Below, one piece after another: positions 37,791 through 53,282 of a stretch of DNA of 64,000 nt. Source of the stretch: [Mycobacterium] crassicus (GTDB lineage: Bacteria; Actinomycetota; Actinomycetes; Mycobacteriales; Mycobacteriaceae); assembly GCF_020181615.1 (NCBI RefSeq), contig NZ_CP084029.1, forward strand, positions 575,911 through 639,910, read 5' to 3'. The first letter of the stretch is position 1. Every line of letters starts with the position of its first letter. The position numbers and the translations under genes were made by a program. A model generated the notes under the pieces. That model was not told the origin of the DNA and did not search any database. It saw only the letters and a list, made by a program, of their open reading frames with translations.

Positions 37791-38537
37791 ATGTCTGACA
37801 CTGCCACCCTGGTGCTGCTGCGCCACGGCGAAAGCGAATGGAACGCCAGCAACCAGTTCACCGGCTGGATGGACGTCAACCTGACCGACAAGGGCCGCGC
37901 CGAGGCGGTTCGTGCCGGTGAGCTGCTGGTCGAGCACGACGTGCTGCCGGACGTGCTCTACACCTCGCTGCTGCGCCGGGCGATCACCACCGCGAACCTG
38001 GCCCTGGACGCCGCCGACCGGCACTGGATCCCGGTGCACCGCACCTGGCGGCTCAACGAACGCCACTACGGCGCGCTGCAGGGCCTGGACAAGGCTGCGA
38101 CCAAGGCCCGTTACGGCGACGACCAGTTCATGACCTGGCGGCGCAGCTATGACACCCCACCGCCGCCCATCGAGGCCGGCAGCCGCTACAGCCAGGACAC
38201 CGACTCCCGCTACGCCGACATCGGCGGCGGCCCGCTCACCGAGTGCCTGGCCGACGTGGTCATACGCTTCCTGCCCTACTTCACCGACGTCGTCGTCCCG
38301 GACCTGCGGTGCGGCAAGACCGTGATGATCGCGGCGCACGGCAACTCGTTGCGGGCCCTGGTGAAGTACCTGGACGGGATGTCCGATGAGGACGTGGTCG
38401 GCCTGAACATCCCGACCGGCATCCCGCTGCGCTACGACCTGCGGGACCTGCGCCCGACGGTCCCCGGCGGCGTCTACCTGGACCCCGAGGCGGCTGCCGC
38501 GGGGGCTGCGGCGGTGGCCAGCCAGGGCGCGAAATAG
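37791..38537 (+). CDS. gpmA: 2,3-bisphosphoglycerate-dependent phosphoglycerate mutase
   Basis: 248 residues (Rv0489/gpm1 orthologue). RHG motif with the phospho-accepting His in [10 protein letters not shown] and the second active-site His in [10 protein letters not shown]; the cap contains [14 protein letters not shown]. Interconverts 3- and 2-phosphoglycerate in glycolysis/gluconeogenesis. C-terminal Ala-rich tail. Divergent from the cutinase by 73 bases. Confidence 0.95.
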   Translation: MSDTATLVLLRHGESEWNASNQFTGWMDVNLTDKGRAEAVRAGELLVEHDVLPDVLYTSLLRRAITTANLALDAADRHWIPVHRTWRLNERHYGALQGLDKAATKARYGDDQFMTWRRSYDTPPPPIEAGSRYSQDTDSRYADIGGGPLTECLADVVIRFLPYFTDVVVPDLRCGKTVMIAAHGNSLRALVKYLDGMSDEDVVGLNIPTGIPLRYDLRDLRPTVPGGVYLDPEAAAAGAAAVASQGAK

Positions 38538-38568
38538 CCCCCGAACAGCCTGCGGCAACTCGTCCATT

Positions 38569-38615
38569 GTGAATTCCGGGTGGAGCCCCGGTGAAATCTT
38601 CGTCGTGAATTCACG
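38569..38615. promoter_or_regulatory. GTGAA repeats and palindrome in the senX3 promoter region (RegX3/PHO-box-like)
   Basis: GTGAA occurs at 38569, 38591 and 38605, all in the same direction (TTCAC on the other strand); the last is inside the perfect palindrome CGTGAATTCACG (38604-38615). The first two are 22 bases apart, two helical turns. Actinobacterial PhoP/RegX3 boxes are built of GTTCAC-type direct repeats spaced 11 bases, so autoregulation by RegX3 is plausible. Confidence 0.4.
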
Positions 38616-38672
38616 TTCGGCGCACGTCAGGGTCGAACGCTGGTCAGATGGCGGGGCCGGACTGCGTACGAT

Positions 38673-39866
38673 TTGGCCGTGGCTGCGACATCGGCGCTGA
38701 CGCTCGCCGCGGTGTCGGCACTGCCGGCGCTTGCGGTGGGGGTAGGGGCCGGCATTTGGCTCGCTCCCCGGCTGGCGGAGCGCCGCCGCCGGGTGGTCAC
38801 CGAGCGGGCCGGTATCACCGTCTCCCAGATGCTGCAGCAGATCGTCTCGCACGCGTCGCTGGGCATCGTGGTCGTCGACGGCCATCGCGATGTCGTCTAC
38901 CTCAACGAGCGGGCGACGGCGTTGGGTCTGGTGCACGGCCGGTTGCTCGACGACGGCGCCTGGGCTGCCGCGCAACGCGCACTGGCCGGTGAAGGGGAGG
39001 TCGAGTTCGACCTCACCGCGGCCGATCGGGCGGCCGGGGCCACCAGGTCGGAGCTGTCGGCGGTGCGCGGGTACGCCCGGTTGCTCTCCGACGAGGATGC
39101 CCGGTTCGCGGTGGTGATCGTCGACGACCAGTCGGAGCAGGCCCGGATGGAGGCCAGCCGGCGCGACTTCGTGGCCAATGTCAGCCATGAGCTCAAGACC
39201 CCGGTCGGCGCGATGGGCCTGCTGGCCGAGGCATTGCTGGCATCGGCCGACGACCCCGAGGCGGTGCGCCCGTTCGCGGAGAAGGTGCTGGTGGAGGCCA
39301 ACCGGCTGGCCAGCATGATCGGTGAGTTGATCGAGCTGTCCCGGCTACAGGGCGCCGACCCGCTGCCGGACCTGGGCGTCGTCGACGTCGACAGCGTGGT
39401 GAACGAGGCCATCTCCCGGCACAAGGTGGCCGCCGACAACGCCGAGATCACCATCACCACCGACGCCCCGAGCGGTTTCCGGGTGCTCGGTGAAGAGACG
39501 CTGCTGGTCACCGCGCTGGCGAACCTGGTGTCGAATGCGATCGCCTATTCACCCCATGGAGCACCGGTGTCCATCAGCCGGCGCCGCCGGGACGGCATCG
39601 TGGAGATCGCCGTGACCGACCGCGGTATCGGTATCGCGCCCAAGGACCAGGAGCGCGTCTTCGAGCGGTTCTTCCGCAGCGACAAGGCCCGCTCGCGCGC
39701 CACCGGCGGCAGCGGGCTCGGGTTGGCGATCGTCAAACACGTGGCGGCCAACCACAACGGCACCATCACGCTGTGGAGCCAGCCGGGCACCGGCTCGACG
39801 TTCACTCTGGCCATTCCGGCATATCAAGGTGACGAACCGGGAAAGGATGAGGAGCAGCGACGATGA
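38673..39866 (+). CDS. senX3: sensor histidine kinase of the phosphate response
   Basis: 397 residues from TTG (GTG two codons later is an alternative). N-terminal transmembrane part ([20 protein letters not shown]), a PAS-like domain (about 45-155), HisKA with the phospho-accepting His at about 172 in [13 protein letters not shown], and an HATPase domain with N box [10 protein letters not shown]1 [11 protein letters not shown] and G2 [12 protein letters not shown]. Orthologue of Rv0490; senses phosphate status together with RegX3. The stop overlaps a mini-ORF within a 53-bp repeat that bridges to regX3. Confidence 0.95.
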   Translation: MAVAATSALTLAAVSALPALAVGVGAGIWLAPRLAERRRRVVTERAGITVSQMLQQIVSHASLGIVVVDGHRDVVYLNERATALGLVHGRLLDDGAWAAAQRALAGEGEVEFDLTAADRAAGATRSELSAVRGYARLLSDEDARFAVVIVDDQSEQARMEASRRDFVANVSHELKTPVGAMGLLAEALLASADDPEAVRPFAEKVLVEANRLASMIGELIELSRLQGADPLPDLGVVDVDSVVNEAISRHKVAADNAEITITTDAPSGFRVLGEETLLVTALANLVSNAIAYSPHGAPVSISRRRRDGIVEIAVTDRGIGIAPKDQERVFERFFRSDKARSRATGGSGLGLAIVKHVAANHNGTITLWSQPGTGSTFTLAIPAYQGDEPGKDEEQRR

Positions 39867-39920
39867 CACCGCTGTCGACGATGCAGAGCAACCCGATGAG
39901 TGAGGAGCAGCGCCGATGAC
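39849..39920 (+). repeat. 53-bp MIRU-like direct repeat bridging senX3 and regX3
   Basis: GAGGAGCAGCGACGATGAC (39849-39867) recurs as GAGGAGCAGCGCCGATGAC (39902-39920) with exactly 53 bases between starts. This is the length of one MIRU class known from the M. tuberculosis senX3-regX3 gap. Both copies end in the ATGAC overlap used for stop/start coupling. Confidence 0.75.
39863..39919 (+). CDS. 18-codon MIRU mini-ORF coupling senX3 to regX3
   Basis: Reads [18 protein letters not shown]. The ATG overlaps the senX3 stop (ATGA at 39863-39866) and the stop overlaps the regX3 ATG (ATGA at 39916-39919), so ribosomes could pass from senX3 through this ORF into regX3. Such in-frame coupling is the known property of MIRU units. 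The peptide itself probably has no function; its last five residues repeat the C-terminal EEQRR of SenX3. Confidence 0.6.
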   Translation: MTPLSTMQSNPMSEEQRR

Positions 39921-40599
39921 GCACGTACTGATCGTTGAGGACGAGGAATCGCTGGCCGACCCGCTGGCGTTTCTGCTCCGCAAGGAGGGCTTCGAGGCCA
40001 CCGTCGTCACCGATGGATCGGCGGCCCTGGCCGAGTTCGACCGGGCCGGCGCCGACATCGTGCTGCTGGACCTGATGCTTCCGGGGATGTCGGGCACCGA
40101 CGTCTGTAAGCAGTTGCGCGCCCGCTCCAGCGTGCCGGTGATTATGGTCACTGCCCGTGACAGCGAGATCGACAAGGTCGTGGGCCTGGAATTGGGCGCC
40201 GACGACTACGTGACCAAGCCGTACTCGGCCCGTGAGCTGATCGCCCGGATCCGCGCGGTGCTGCGCCGCGGCGGCGACGACGAAGGCGGCGTCGGCGAGG
40301 GCGTGCTCGAGTCCGGTCCGGTGCGCATGGACGTCGAGCGGCACGTGGTCATGGTCAACGGCGAGCAGATCACCCTGCCGCTCAAGGAGTTCGACCTTCT
40401 CGAATACCTGATGCGCAACACCGGCCGGGTGCTCACCCGCGGCCAGTTGATCGACCGGGTGTGGGGTGCCGACTACGTCGGTGACACCAAGACGCTGGAC
40501 GTCCACGTGAAACGACTCCGGTCCAAGATCGAGGCCGATCCGGCCAATCCCGTGCACCTGGTTACCGTGCGCGGTCTCGGATACAAGCTGGAGGGCTGA
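39916..40599 (+). CDS. regX3: response regulator of the phosphate response
   Basis: 227 residues (Rv0491). Receiver domain with Asp52 (VLLDLMLPGM), Lys in YVTKPYSARELIARIRA, and an OmpR/PhoB winged helix (LPLKEFDLLEYLMRNTGRVLTRG, TLDVHVKRLRSKIE; both motifs are residues about 155-215). Activates phosphate-starvation genes. It is the last core gene before the accessory island; the PKS gene starts 186 bases on. Confidence 0.96.
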   Translation: MTHVLIVEDEESLADPLAFLLRKEGFEATVVTDGSAALAEFDRAGADIVLLDLMLPGMSGTDVCKQLRARSSVPVIMVTARDSEIDKVVGLELGADDYVTKPYSARELIARIRAVLRRGGDDEGGVGEGVLESGPVRMDVERHVVMVNGEQITLPLKEFDLLEYLMRNTGRVLTRGQLIDRVWGADYVGDTKTLDVHVKRLRSKIEADPANPVHLVTVRGLGYKLEG

Positions 40600-40702
40600 C
40601 CTCCGGCCAGTAGGCAAGCTTGCTTTGATGGGGTGGCCTAACTTGCCCCTCGGGTGGCGCTCCGGCGAAAATTGCGGAATTAGGCGTCCGGCTTCTTAAT
40701 GT

Positions 40703-40718
40703 AACCTTAATCAAGGTT
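40703..40718. promoter_or_regulatory. inverted repeat AACCTT-AATC-AAGGTT before the PKS operon
   Basis: Perfect 6-bp arms with a 4-bp centre, in an AT-richer part of the regX3-PKS gap, about 70 bases before the chosen PKS start. A second small repeat GGGA-AAA-TCCC (40724-40734) and the palindrome GCAAGCTTGC (40614-40623) are nearby. Candidate operator of the biosynthetic operon; regulator unknown. Confidence 0.45.
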
Positions 40719-40785
40719 GCCTAGGGAAAATCCCGGGCCTAGTCTAAAACCAATCTTCGTTAGTCATACGGGAGACGCAAGCGCG

Positions 40786-47898
<7,113 letters not shown>

Positions 47899-47901
47899 CC
47901 C

Positions 47902-50900
47902 ATGACCGACGAGCCCGTCGACGTCTCCAGCCTCTCTCCGGAGAAGAAGCGAGAACTGCTGGCGCAGTTGCTGATGGCCAAGGCGCAGAGCGCGGCGTCC
48001 GAACACCAGATGTCCTACGGGCAGCGCTCGATGTGGTTCGTGCACCGGCTCGCGCCGGACAGCGCCGCCTACACCGTCGCCTACGCGGGACGCATCGGCG
48101 GCCAACTCGACATCGCGGCCCTGGAGCGGGCCGCCCAGGCGTTGGTGGACCGGCACCCGATGCTGCGCACCACCTTCGCCGAAAAGGACGGCCAGCCGGT
48201 CGAACTCGTCCACGCGCACGCGCCGGTGCGGATCACCCGGCACCGGATCGGCGACGGCGACGCCGAACTCGCCGAGTGGGTCCAGACCGAGACCGACCGG
48301 CCGTTCGACCTGCGCACCGGTCCGGTGCTGCGGCTGACGCTGCTGGAGCGTTCCGAAGACCATGTGCTGCTGCTGACCGTGCACCACATCGCGGTCGACT
48401 TCTGGTCCATCGACGTGATCCTCGATGAGTTGCGCGCGCTGTACGCCGCCGAGCATGGCGCACCGGTGCCGGAGTTCACCGCGGACCGCTACGTCGACTA
48501 CGCCGAGCAGCAGAACCAGGCGCTGGCCGGGCTCGAGGGCGAACAGCTCTGGGAGTACTGGCGGGACAAGTTCAGCGGCGAGCTGCCCACGCTGGCCCTG
48601 CCCACCGACTCCCCGCGGCCGGCCGTGCAGACCTACAACGGTGCGCTGCACCGGTTCAGCATCGACGCCGAGGTGACGGCCGGGCTCAAGCAGGTGGCCC
48701 GGGCCGTCGGTGCCACGCCGTACATGACCATGCTGGCCGCCTTCGCGGTGCTGCTGCAGCGCTACAGCGGCCAGGACGACCTGATCATCGGCTCGCCGTT
48801 CGCCTGCCGCGACCGCGCCGGGCTGATGGGGATGGTCGGCTACGTCACCAACCCGCTGCCGTTGCGGGTCGACCTGAGCGACGATCCGAGCTTTGCTGCG
48901 GTGCTGAGCCAGGTCAAGGACACCGTGCTGGGCGCTCTCGCCCACCAGAACTACCCGCTGCCGCTGCTCGTCGAGAAGCTCCGACCGGTCCGCGACGCGG
49001 CCCGCACCCCGCTGTTCCAGGTGTCGTTCGCCTGGCAGCAGGTCCGGCTCTTCGAGGATTTCGGTGCCGGTGCGACCGGATCTGGGCCAGACGGTGTGCT
49101 GCGCCTGGAGACCCTGCACATCGGCCAGGGCGGCTCGCCGTTCGACATCACCATGCAGGTCGGTGAACACGAGGAGGAGCTGGAGGCCGCGCTGCAGTAC
49201 AACACCGACCTGTTCACGCCCGCCACCATCGACGCGATGGCTGAGCACTTCAAGCTGCTGCTGGCCGGGTTGGCGCAGCCCGGGGTCGCCGAGGCCACCC
49301 CGCTGTCGCGGCTGAACATGCTCACCGACGCCGAACGTACCGCGCTGCAGGCGTGGAACCAGACCGCTGTCGACTACGCGGACGCCCCGGCCCGCCTGCA
49401 TGAGATGGTCGAGGCCGCCGTCGCACGCACCCCCGATGCCGTCGCGGTGAGCTACGAGGGCCGGGACCTGAGCTACGCCGAACTGGACCGGCGAGCCAAC
49501 GGGCTCGCGCACCGGCTGCGCCAGTACGGAATCGGCACCGGCGCCGGCACTGACGTGGTGCCCGTGCTGCTGGAGCGCTCCGAAGACCTGGTGATCGCAC
49601 TGCTCGGTGTGCTCAAGGCCGGCGGGGTATTCCTTCCGTTGGATCCCGCCCAGCCCATCGGTCGGCTGGAGGCGATGCTGGCCGACGTGCCGGACGCGCC
49701 GGTGTGTGTCACCCACCGCGAGCACTTGTCCCACGTGCCAAGCGATTTCACCGGAGCCCGGCTGTGCCTGGACCAGCCGTCTGCGGCACCCGGCGAGGAG
49801 GCGTCAGCACCCGAGATCGCCGCCTCGACCGAGCTGGCCTACCTGATGTACACCTCCGGTTCCACCGGAGCGCCCAAGGGCGCGCTGAACAGTCACGCCG
49901 GCATCCGTAACCGGCTGCTGTGGATGCAGGACGCCTACCAGCTGACCGCCGAGGACCGGGTGCTGCACAAGACCCCGATCAACTTCGACCCGTTCGTCTG
50001 GGAGATCTTCTGGCCGTTGACCGTTGGTGCCCGGGTCGTGGTCGCCAAGCCCGAGGGTCACAAGGACTCCGGTTACCTGGCCCGGACCATCGTCGAACAG
50101 CGCGTCACCACAATGCATTTCGTTCCGTCGATGCTGCGCCGCTTCCTCGCCGACCCGGAGGCGGCTTCCTGCACCGGTCTGCGTCAGGTGTTCTGCAGCG
50201 GTGAGGCGCTCACGCCCGACCTGCGGGACACGTTCTTCGGGCTGCTTCCCGCCGAGCTGTACAACCTGTACGGGCCGACCGAGGCCGCCATCGACGTCAC
50301 GCACTTCCACTGTGTGCGTGGCGTTTCCGACCCGAACATTCCGATCGGCCGCCCGATCGCCAACATCGCGATCCATCTGCTGGACGCCGCGGGCAATCCG
50401 GTTCCGGTCGGGGTTCCCGGCGAACTGCACATCGGCGGCGTCGGGGTCGCTCGCGGGTACCTGAACCGGCCTGAGGCCACCGCCGCGGCATTCCTCGACG
50501 ACCCGTTCAGCAATGAGCCCGGCGCCCTGCTTTACCGCACCGGCGACCTGGCCCGTTACCTGCCGGACGGCAACATCGACTACCTGGGCCGCCGCGACGA
50601 CCAGGTGAAGATCAACGGCTTCCGCATCGAGCTCGGTGAGGTGGAGGCCGCTCTGGCCAAGCACCCCGACATCGTCGAAAGTGCCGTGGTGGCACGCAAA
50701 GACGCCTCCGGCAACACGCAGCTGATCGCGCACATGGTGCCGGTCGCGTCAGCGCCCGGAACCGCCGAACTGCGCCGCTTCCTGTTGGACCTGGTGCCGG
50801 CGGCCATGGTTCCCGCGGTCTTCCGCACCACCGACCTGCTTCCGCTGTCTGCCAGTGGCAAGGTGGACCGGCGCGCGCTGCTGGCCCTCGACAAGGATCT

Positions 50901-53277
50901 CGACGCCGTGCCGACGGAGTTTGTGGCTCCCCGCGATGCCACCGAAGAGGCGCTGGCCGAGATCTGGCGCGAGGTGCTCGATGTCGAGCGGGTCGGCGTC
51001 ACCGATGACTTCTTCGCCCTCGGCGGGGCCTCCACCCAGGCCCTGGAGGTCGCGGTGCGGGTCGGTGAACTGGGCCTGGAGCTGCGCCCGGAGTCGATGT
51101 TCGTCTACGGCACCATCGCCGAGCTGGCCGCCGAGTTCGGCCCGATCGGCGGTCAGCCCGCGGAGCGGCGGGCCGAACAGCCGGTGCCTGTGGCCGCCCC
51201 GGTGGCACCGGCCAAGCCGCCCAAACCTGTTGCCGCGCCGGTGATCAAGCCGGTGCAAACCGGTCCGGCGCGCAACATCGTGATCGAGAGCCTCGGGGTG
51301 TACCTGCCGCCGCGCGCGGTCTCCACCGAGCAGGTGCTGGCCGACTGCGTCAACGAGGTGAAGATCCCGTTGGAGCGGCTCACCGGGATCAAGAACCGGC
51401 GGATGGCCGGTGTCGACGAGTTCTCGATCGACTTGGGCCGCAAGGCGATCGGCGACTGCCTGTCCCGGTCCAGCTACGCCCCCGAAGAGATCGACCTCGT
51501 CATCGCCTGCAACATCTCGCGTTGCGACGGCCCGGAGCACATGTTCACCTTCGAGCCCAGCACCGCTTCGCAGCTGCGCGACCAGCTGGGGCTGACCAAC
51601 GCGGTGTGCTTCGACATCAACAACGCCTGCGCCGGCATGTTCACCGGGGTCAGCGTGGCCCAGGACTTCCTCAAGACCGGGCTGGTGCGCAACGCCCTGG
51701 TGGTCAGCGGCGAATACATCAGTCACATCACCGAAACCGCGCAGCAGGAGATCGAGAGCGCGATGGACCCGCGGTTGGCCTGCCTGACCGTCGGCGACGC
51801 CGGCGCGGCGGTGGTGCTCGAACTCGGGCCCAACGACCGGGTCGGTTTCCACGACCTGGATCTGGCCACGTTCAGTGAATTCGCCAAGCTGTGCATCGCC
51901 AAGGCGACCGAGGGCCCGCACGGCGGCGCCATCATGGTCACCGACTCGGTGACGCAGACCGCGATCGCGGTGAAGCACTCCGTGCCCTATGTCGCGGCGG
52001 TCATGCAGCGGCACGGCTGGCGGCCCGAGACGGCCGATCAGCTGTTGATGCACCAGACCTCCGAGGCGTCCATCAACGACGCCATCCTGACCATCAACCG
52101 GGTGTTCGGTGCGGGTGCGGCCAGCCGGGCCAACACCATCTGCAATCTGGCGGAGCGTGGAAACACCGCCACCACGACGCATTTCGTTGCGCTGTATGAC
52201 TACATCACCGCGGGCCGGATCAACTCCGGGGACAATGTGGTGCTGTCCATCACCGGTTCCGGCCAGACAATCGGCACCGGGCTGTACACGTTCGACGACC
52301 TGCCCGATCGGATGCGTCGCGCCGCGGGCGGCCAGAGCGGACACTCCAGCCGCGCCGGCCGGCCCGGCGCCCGCCGGGAGCTGCCGGCTACTCCGCGGGT
52401 GCGTATTGAGGGCATCGGCATGGCCCCCGCGGGACAGGCCCAGCCCAGCTCCATCCAGTCGGCGGTCGACGCTGCCGCGGCCTGCCTGCAGGACAGCGGT
52501 GTCGAGCGGACCGACGTCGGCCTGGTGATCCACACCGGCATCTACCGCGATGACTTCCTCAGCGAGCCGGCGGTGGCGACCCTGGTCGCCGGGGAGGTCG
52601 GGATCAATGCCGAGCCGGAGTCGGCGGACGCCCCCAAGACGTTCGCGTTCGACATCCTCAACGGCGCGGTCGGTTTCCTCAACGGCTGCCATGTCGCCGC
52701 CGGCATGATCGGCGCCGGCCGCACGGGCCACGCCATGGTGCTGGCCTCCGAAGTGGAGAACAACACCCCAGCCAGCGGCTACCCGCGCTTCGGCCTCGCC
52801 GAGACCGGCTCGGCGATCATGCTCAGCCGAAGCAGCGGTCCGGAAGGCTTCGGCCGCTTCGTCTTCAGTCACCACCCGGAGCACGGGGGAGCGCTGCGGA
52901 CCTACACCCAGGAACGCGACGGCAGGATGTGGCTGCGGGTCGACCGGGATCCGAACCTGGCCGGGATCTACGTGAGCTGCCTGCCCTCGGCGGTCAAGGA
53001 ACTGCTGACCCAGGAGTCCCTGGAGCCCGAGGACATCGCCCTGGTGTTCCCGCCCTACCTGCCCGGTGCGGCCCTCGACGAGCTCGCCGCGGGCATCGGC
53101 GTGGACCGGTCGCGATTCGTCGAGGCGCAGGGCCACAACAGTGACCCGTTCACTTCGACGCTGCCCTATCAGCTCGTCGACGCCCGCCGGCGCGGGCTGG
53201 TCAAACCGGGTGAGGTCGCGCTGATCATGGCGGTGGGCTCCGGCGTCGAGGTCGGCTGCACCACCTACCGGTTCTGA
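47902..53277 (+). CDS. NRPS (C-A-PCP) fused to tandem ketosynthase-III domains
   Basis: 1791 residues, 3 bases after the PKS. N-terminal docking helix SSLSPEKKRELLAQLLMAK; condensation domain with HHIAVD at 161-166; adenylation domain (about 490-1000; YTSGSTGAPKG at 650, FDPFVWE at 695, Lys987). Read by eye, its specificity positions are D-P-W-H-F-S-L-I-D-K, close to known serine codes. PCP Ser1044 in LGGAST (Ala before Ser instead of the usual Asp/His). Then KASIII domain 1 (about 1125-1475) with intact Cys1243 (NNACAGM), His1384 (LMHQTSE) and Asn1421 (RGNTAT). KASIII domain 2 (about 1500-1791) has Ala1589 in place of Cys and Pro in place of His. No thioesterase or reductase, so KASIII-driven C-C or acyl-transfer release is inferred. 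Confidence 0.9.
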   Translation: MTDEPVDVSSLSPEKKRELLAQLLMAKAQSAASEHQMSYGQRSMWFVHRLAPDSAAYTVAYAGRIGGQLDIAALERAAQALVDRHPMLRTTFAEKDGQPVELVHAHAPVRITRHRIGDGDAELAEWVQTETDRPFDLRTGPVLRLTLLERSEDHVLLLTVHHIAVDFWSIDVILDELRALYAAEHGAPVPEFTADRYVDYAEQQNQALAGLEGEQLWEYWRDKFSGELPTLALPTDSPRPAVQTYNGALHRFSIDAEVTAGLKQVARAVGATPYMTMLAAFAVLLQRYSGQDDLIIGSPFACRDRAGLMGMVGYVTNPLPLRVDLSDDPSFAAVLSQVKDTVLGALAHQNYPLPLLVEKLRPVRDAARTPLFQVSFAWQQVRLFEDFGAGATGSGPDGVLRLETLHIGQGGSPFDITMQVGEHEEELEAALQYNTDLFTPATIDAMAEHFKLLLAGLAQPGVAEATPLSRLNMLTDAERTALQAWNQTAVDYADAPARLHEMVEAAVARTPDAVAVSYEGRDLSYAELDRRANGLAHRLRQYGIGTGAGTDVVPVLLERSEDLVIALLGVLKAGGVFLPLDPAQPIGRLEAMLADVPDAPVCVTHREHLSHVPSDFTGARLCLDQPSAAPGEEASAPEIAASTELAYLMYTSGSTGAPKGALNSHAGIRNRLLWMQDAYQLTAEDRVLHKTPINFDPFVWEIFWPLTVGARVVVAKPEGHKDSGYLARTIVEQRVTTMHFVPSMLRRFLADPEAASCTGLRQVFCSGEALTPDLRDTFFGLLPAELYNLYGPTEAAIDVTHFHCVRGVSDPNIPIGRPIANIAIHLLDAAGNPVPVGVPGELHIGGVGVARGYLNRPEATAAAFLDDPFSNEPGALLYRTGDLARYLPDGNIDYLGRRDDQVKINGFRIELGEVEAALAKHPDIVESAVVARKDASGNTQLIAHMVPVASAPGTAELRRFLLDLVPAAMVPAVFRTTDLLPLSASGKVDRRALLALDKDLDAVPTEFVAPRDATEEALAEIWREVLDVERVGVTDDFFALGGASTQALEVAVRVGELGLELRPESMFVYGTIAELAAEFGPIGGQPAERRAEQPVPVAAPVAPAKPPKPVAAPVIKPVQTGPARNIVIESLGVYLPPRAVSTEQVLADCVNEVKIPLERLTGIKNRRMAGVDEFSIDLGRKAIGDCLSRSSYAPEEIDLVIACNISRCDGPEHMFTFEPSTASQLRDQLGLTNAVCFDINNACAGMFTGVSVAQDFLKTGLVRNALVVSGEYISHITETAQQEIESAMDPRLACLTVGDAGAAVVLELGPNDRVGFHDLDLATFSEFAKLCIAKATEGPHGGAIMVTDSVTQTAIAVKHSVPYVAAVMQRHGWRPETADQLLMHQTSEASINDAILTINRVFGAGAASRANTICNLAERGNTATTTHFVALYDYITAGRINSGDNVVLSITGSGQTIGTGLYTFDDLPDRMRRAAGGQSGHSSRAGRPGARRELPATPRVRIEGIGMAPAGQAQPSSIQSAVDAAAACLQDSGVERTDVGLVIHTGIYRDDFLSEPAVATLVAGEVGINAEPESADAPKTFAFDILNGAVGFLNGCHVAAGMIGAGRTGHAMVLASEVENNTPASGYPRFGLAETGSAIMLSRSSGPEGFGRFVFSHHPEHGGALRTYTQERDGRMWLRVDRDPNLAGIYVSCLPSAVKELLTQESLEPEDIALVFPPYLPGAALDELAAGIGVDRSRFVEAQGHNSDPFTSTLPYQLVDARRRGLVKPGEVALIMAVGSGVEVGCTTYRF

Positions 53278-53282
53278 CCCCG

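Noticed and set aside
40632..40725. Possible IdeR iron box before the PKS operon
   Set aside because: Fragments such as AAGGTTGCCTA recall half of an iron box, but no 19-bp stretch keeps the palindromic TTAGGNNAGNCTNNCCTAA pattern.
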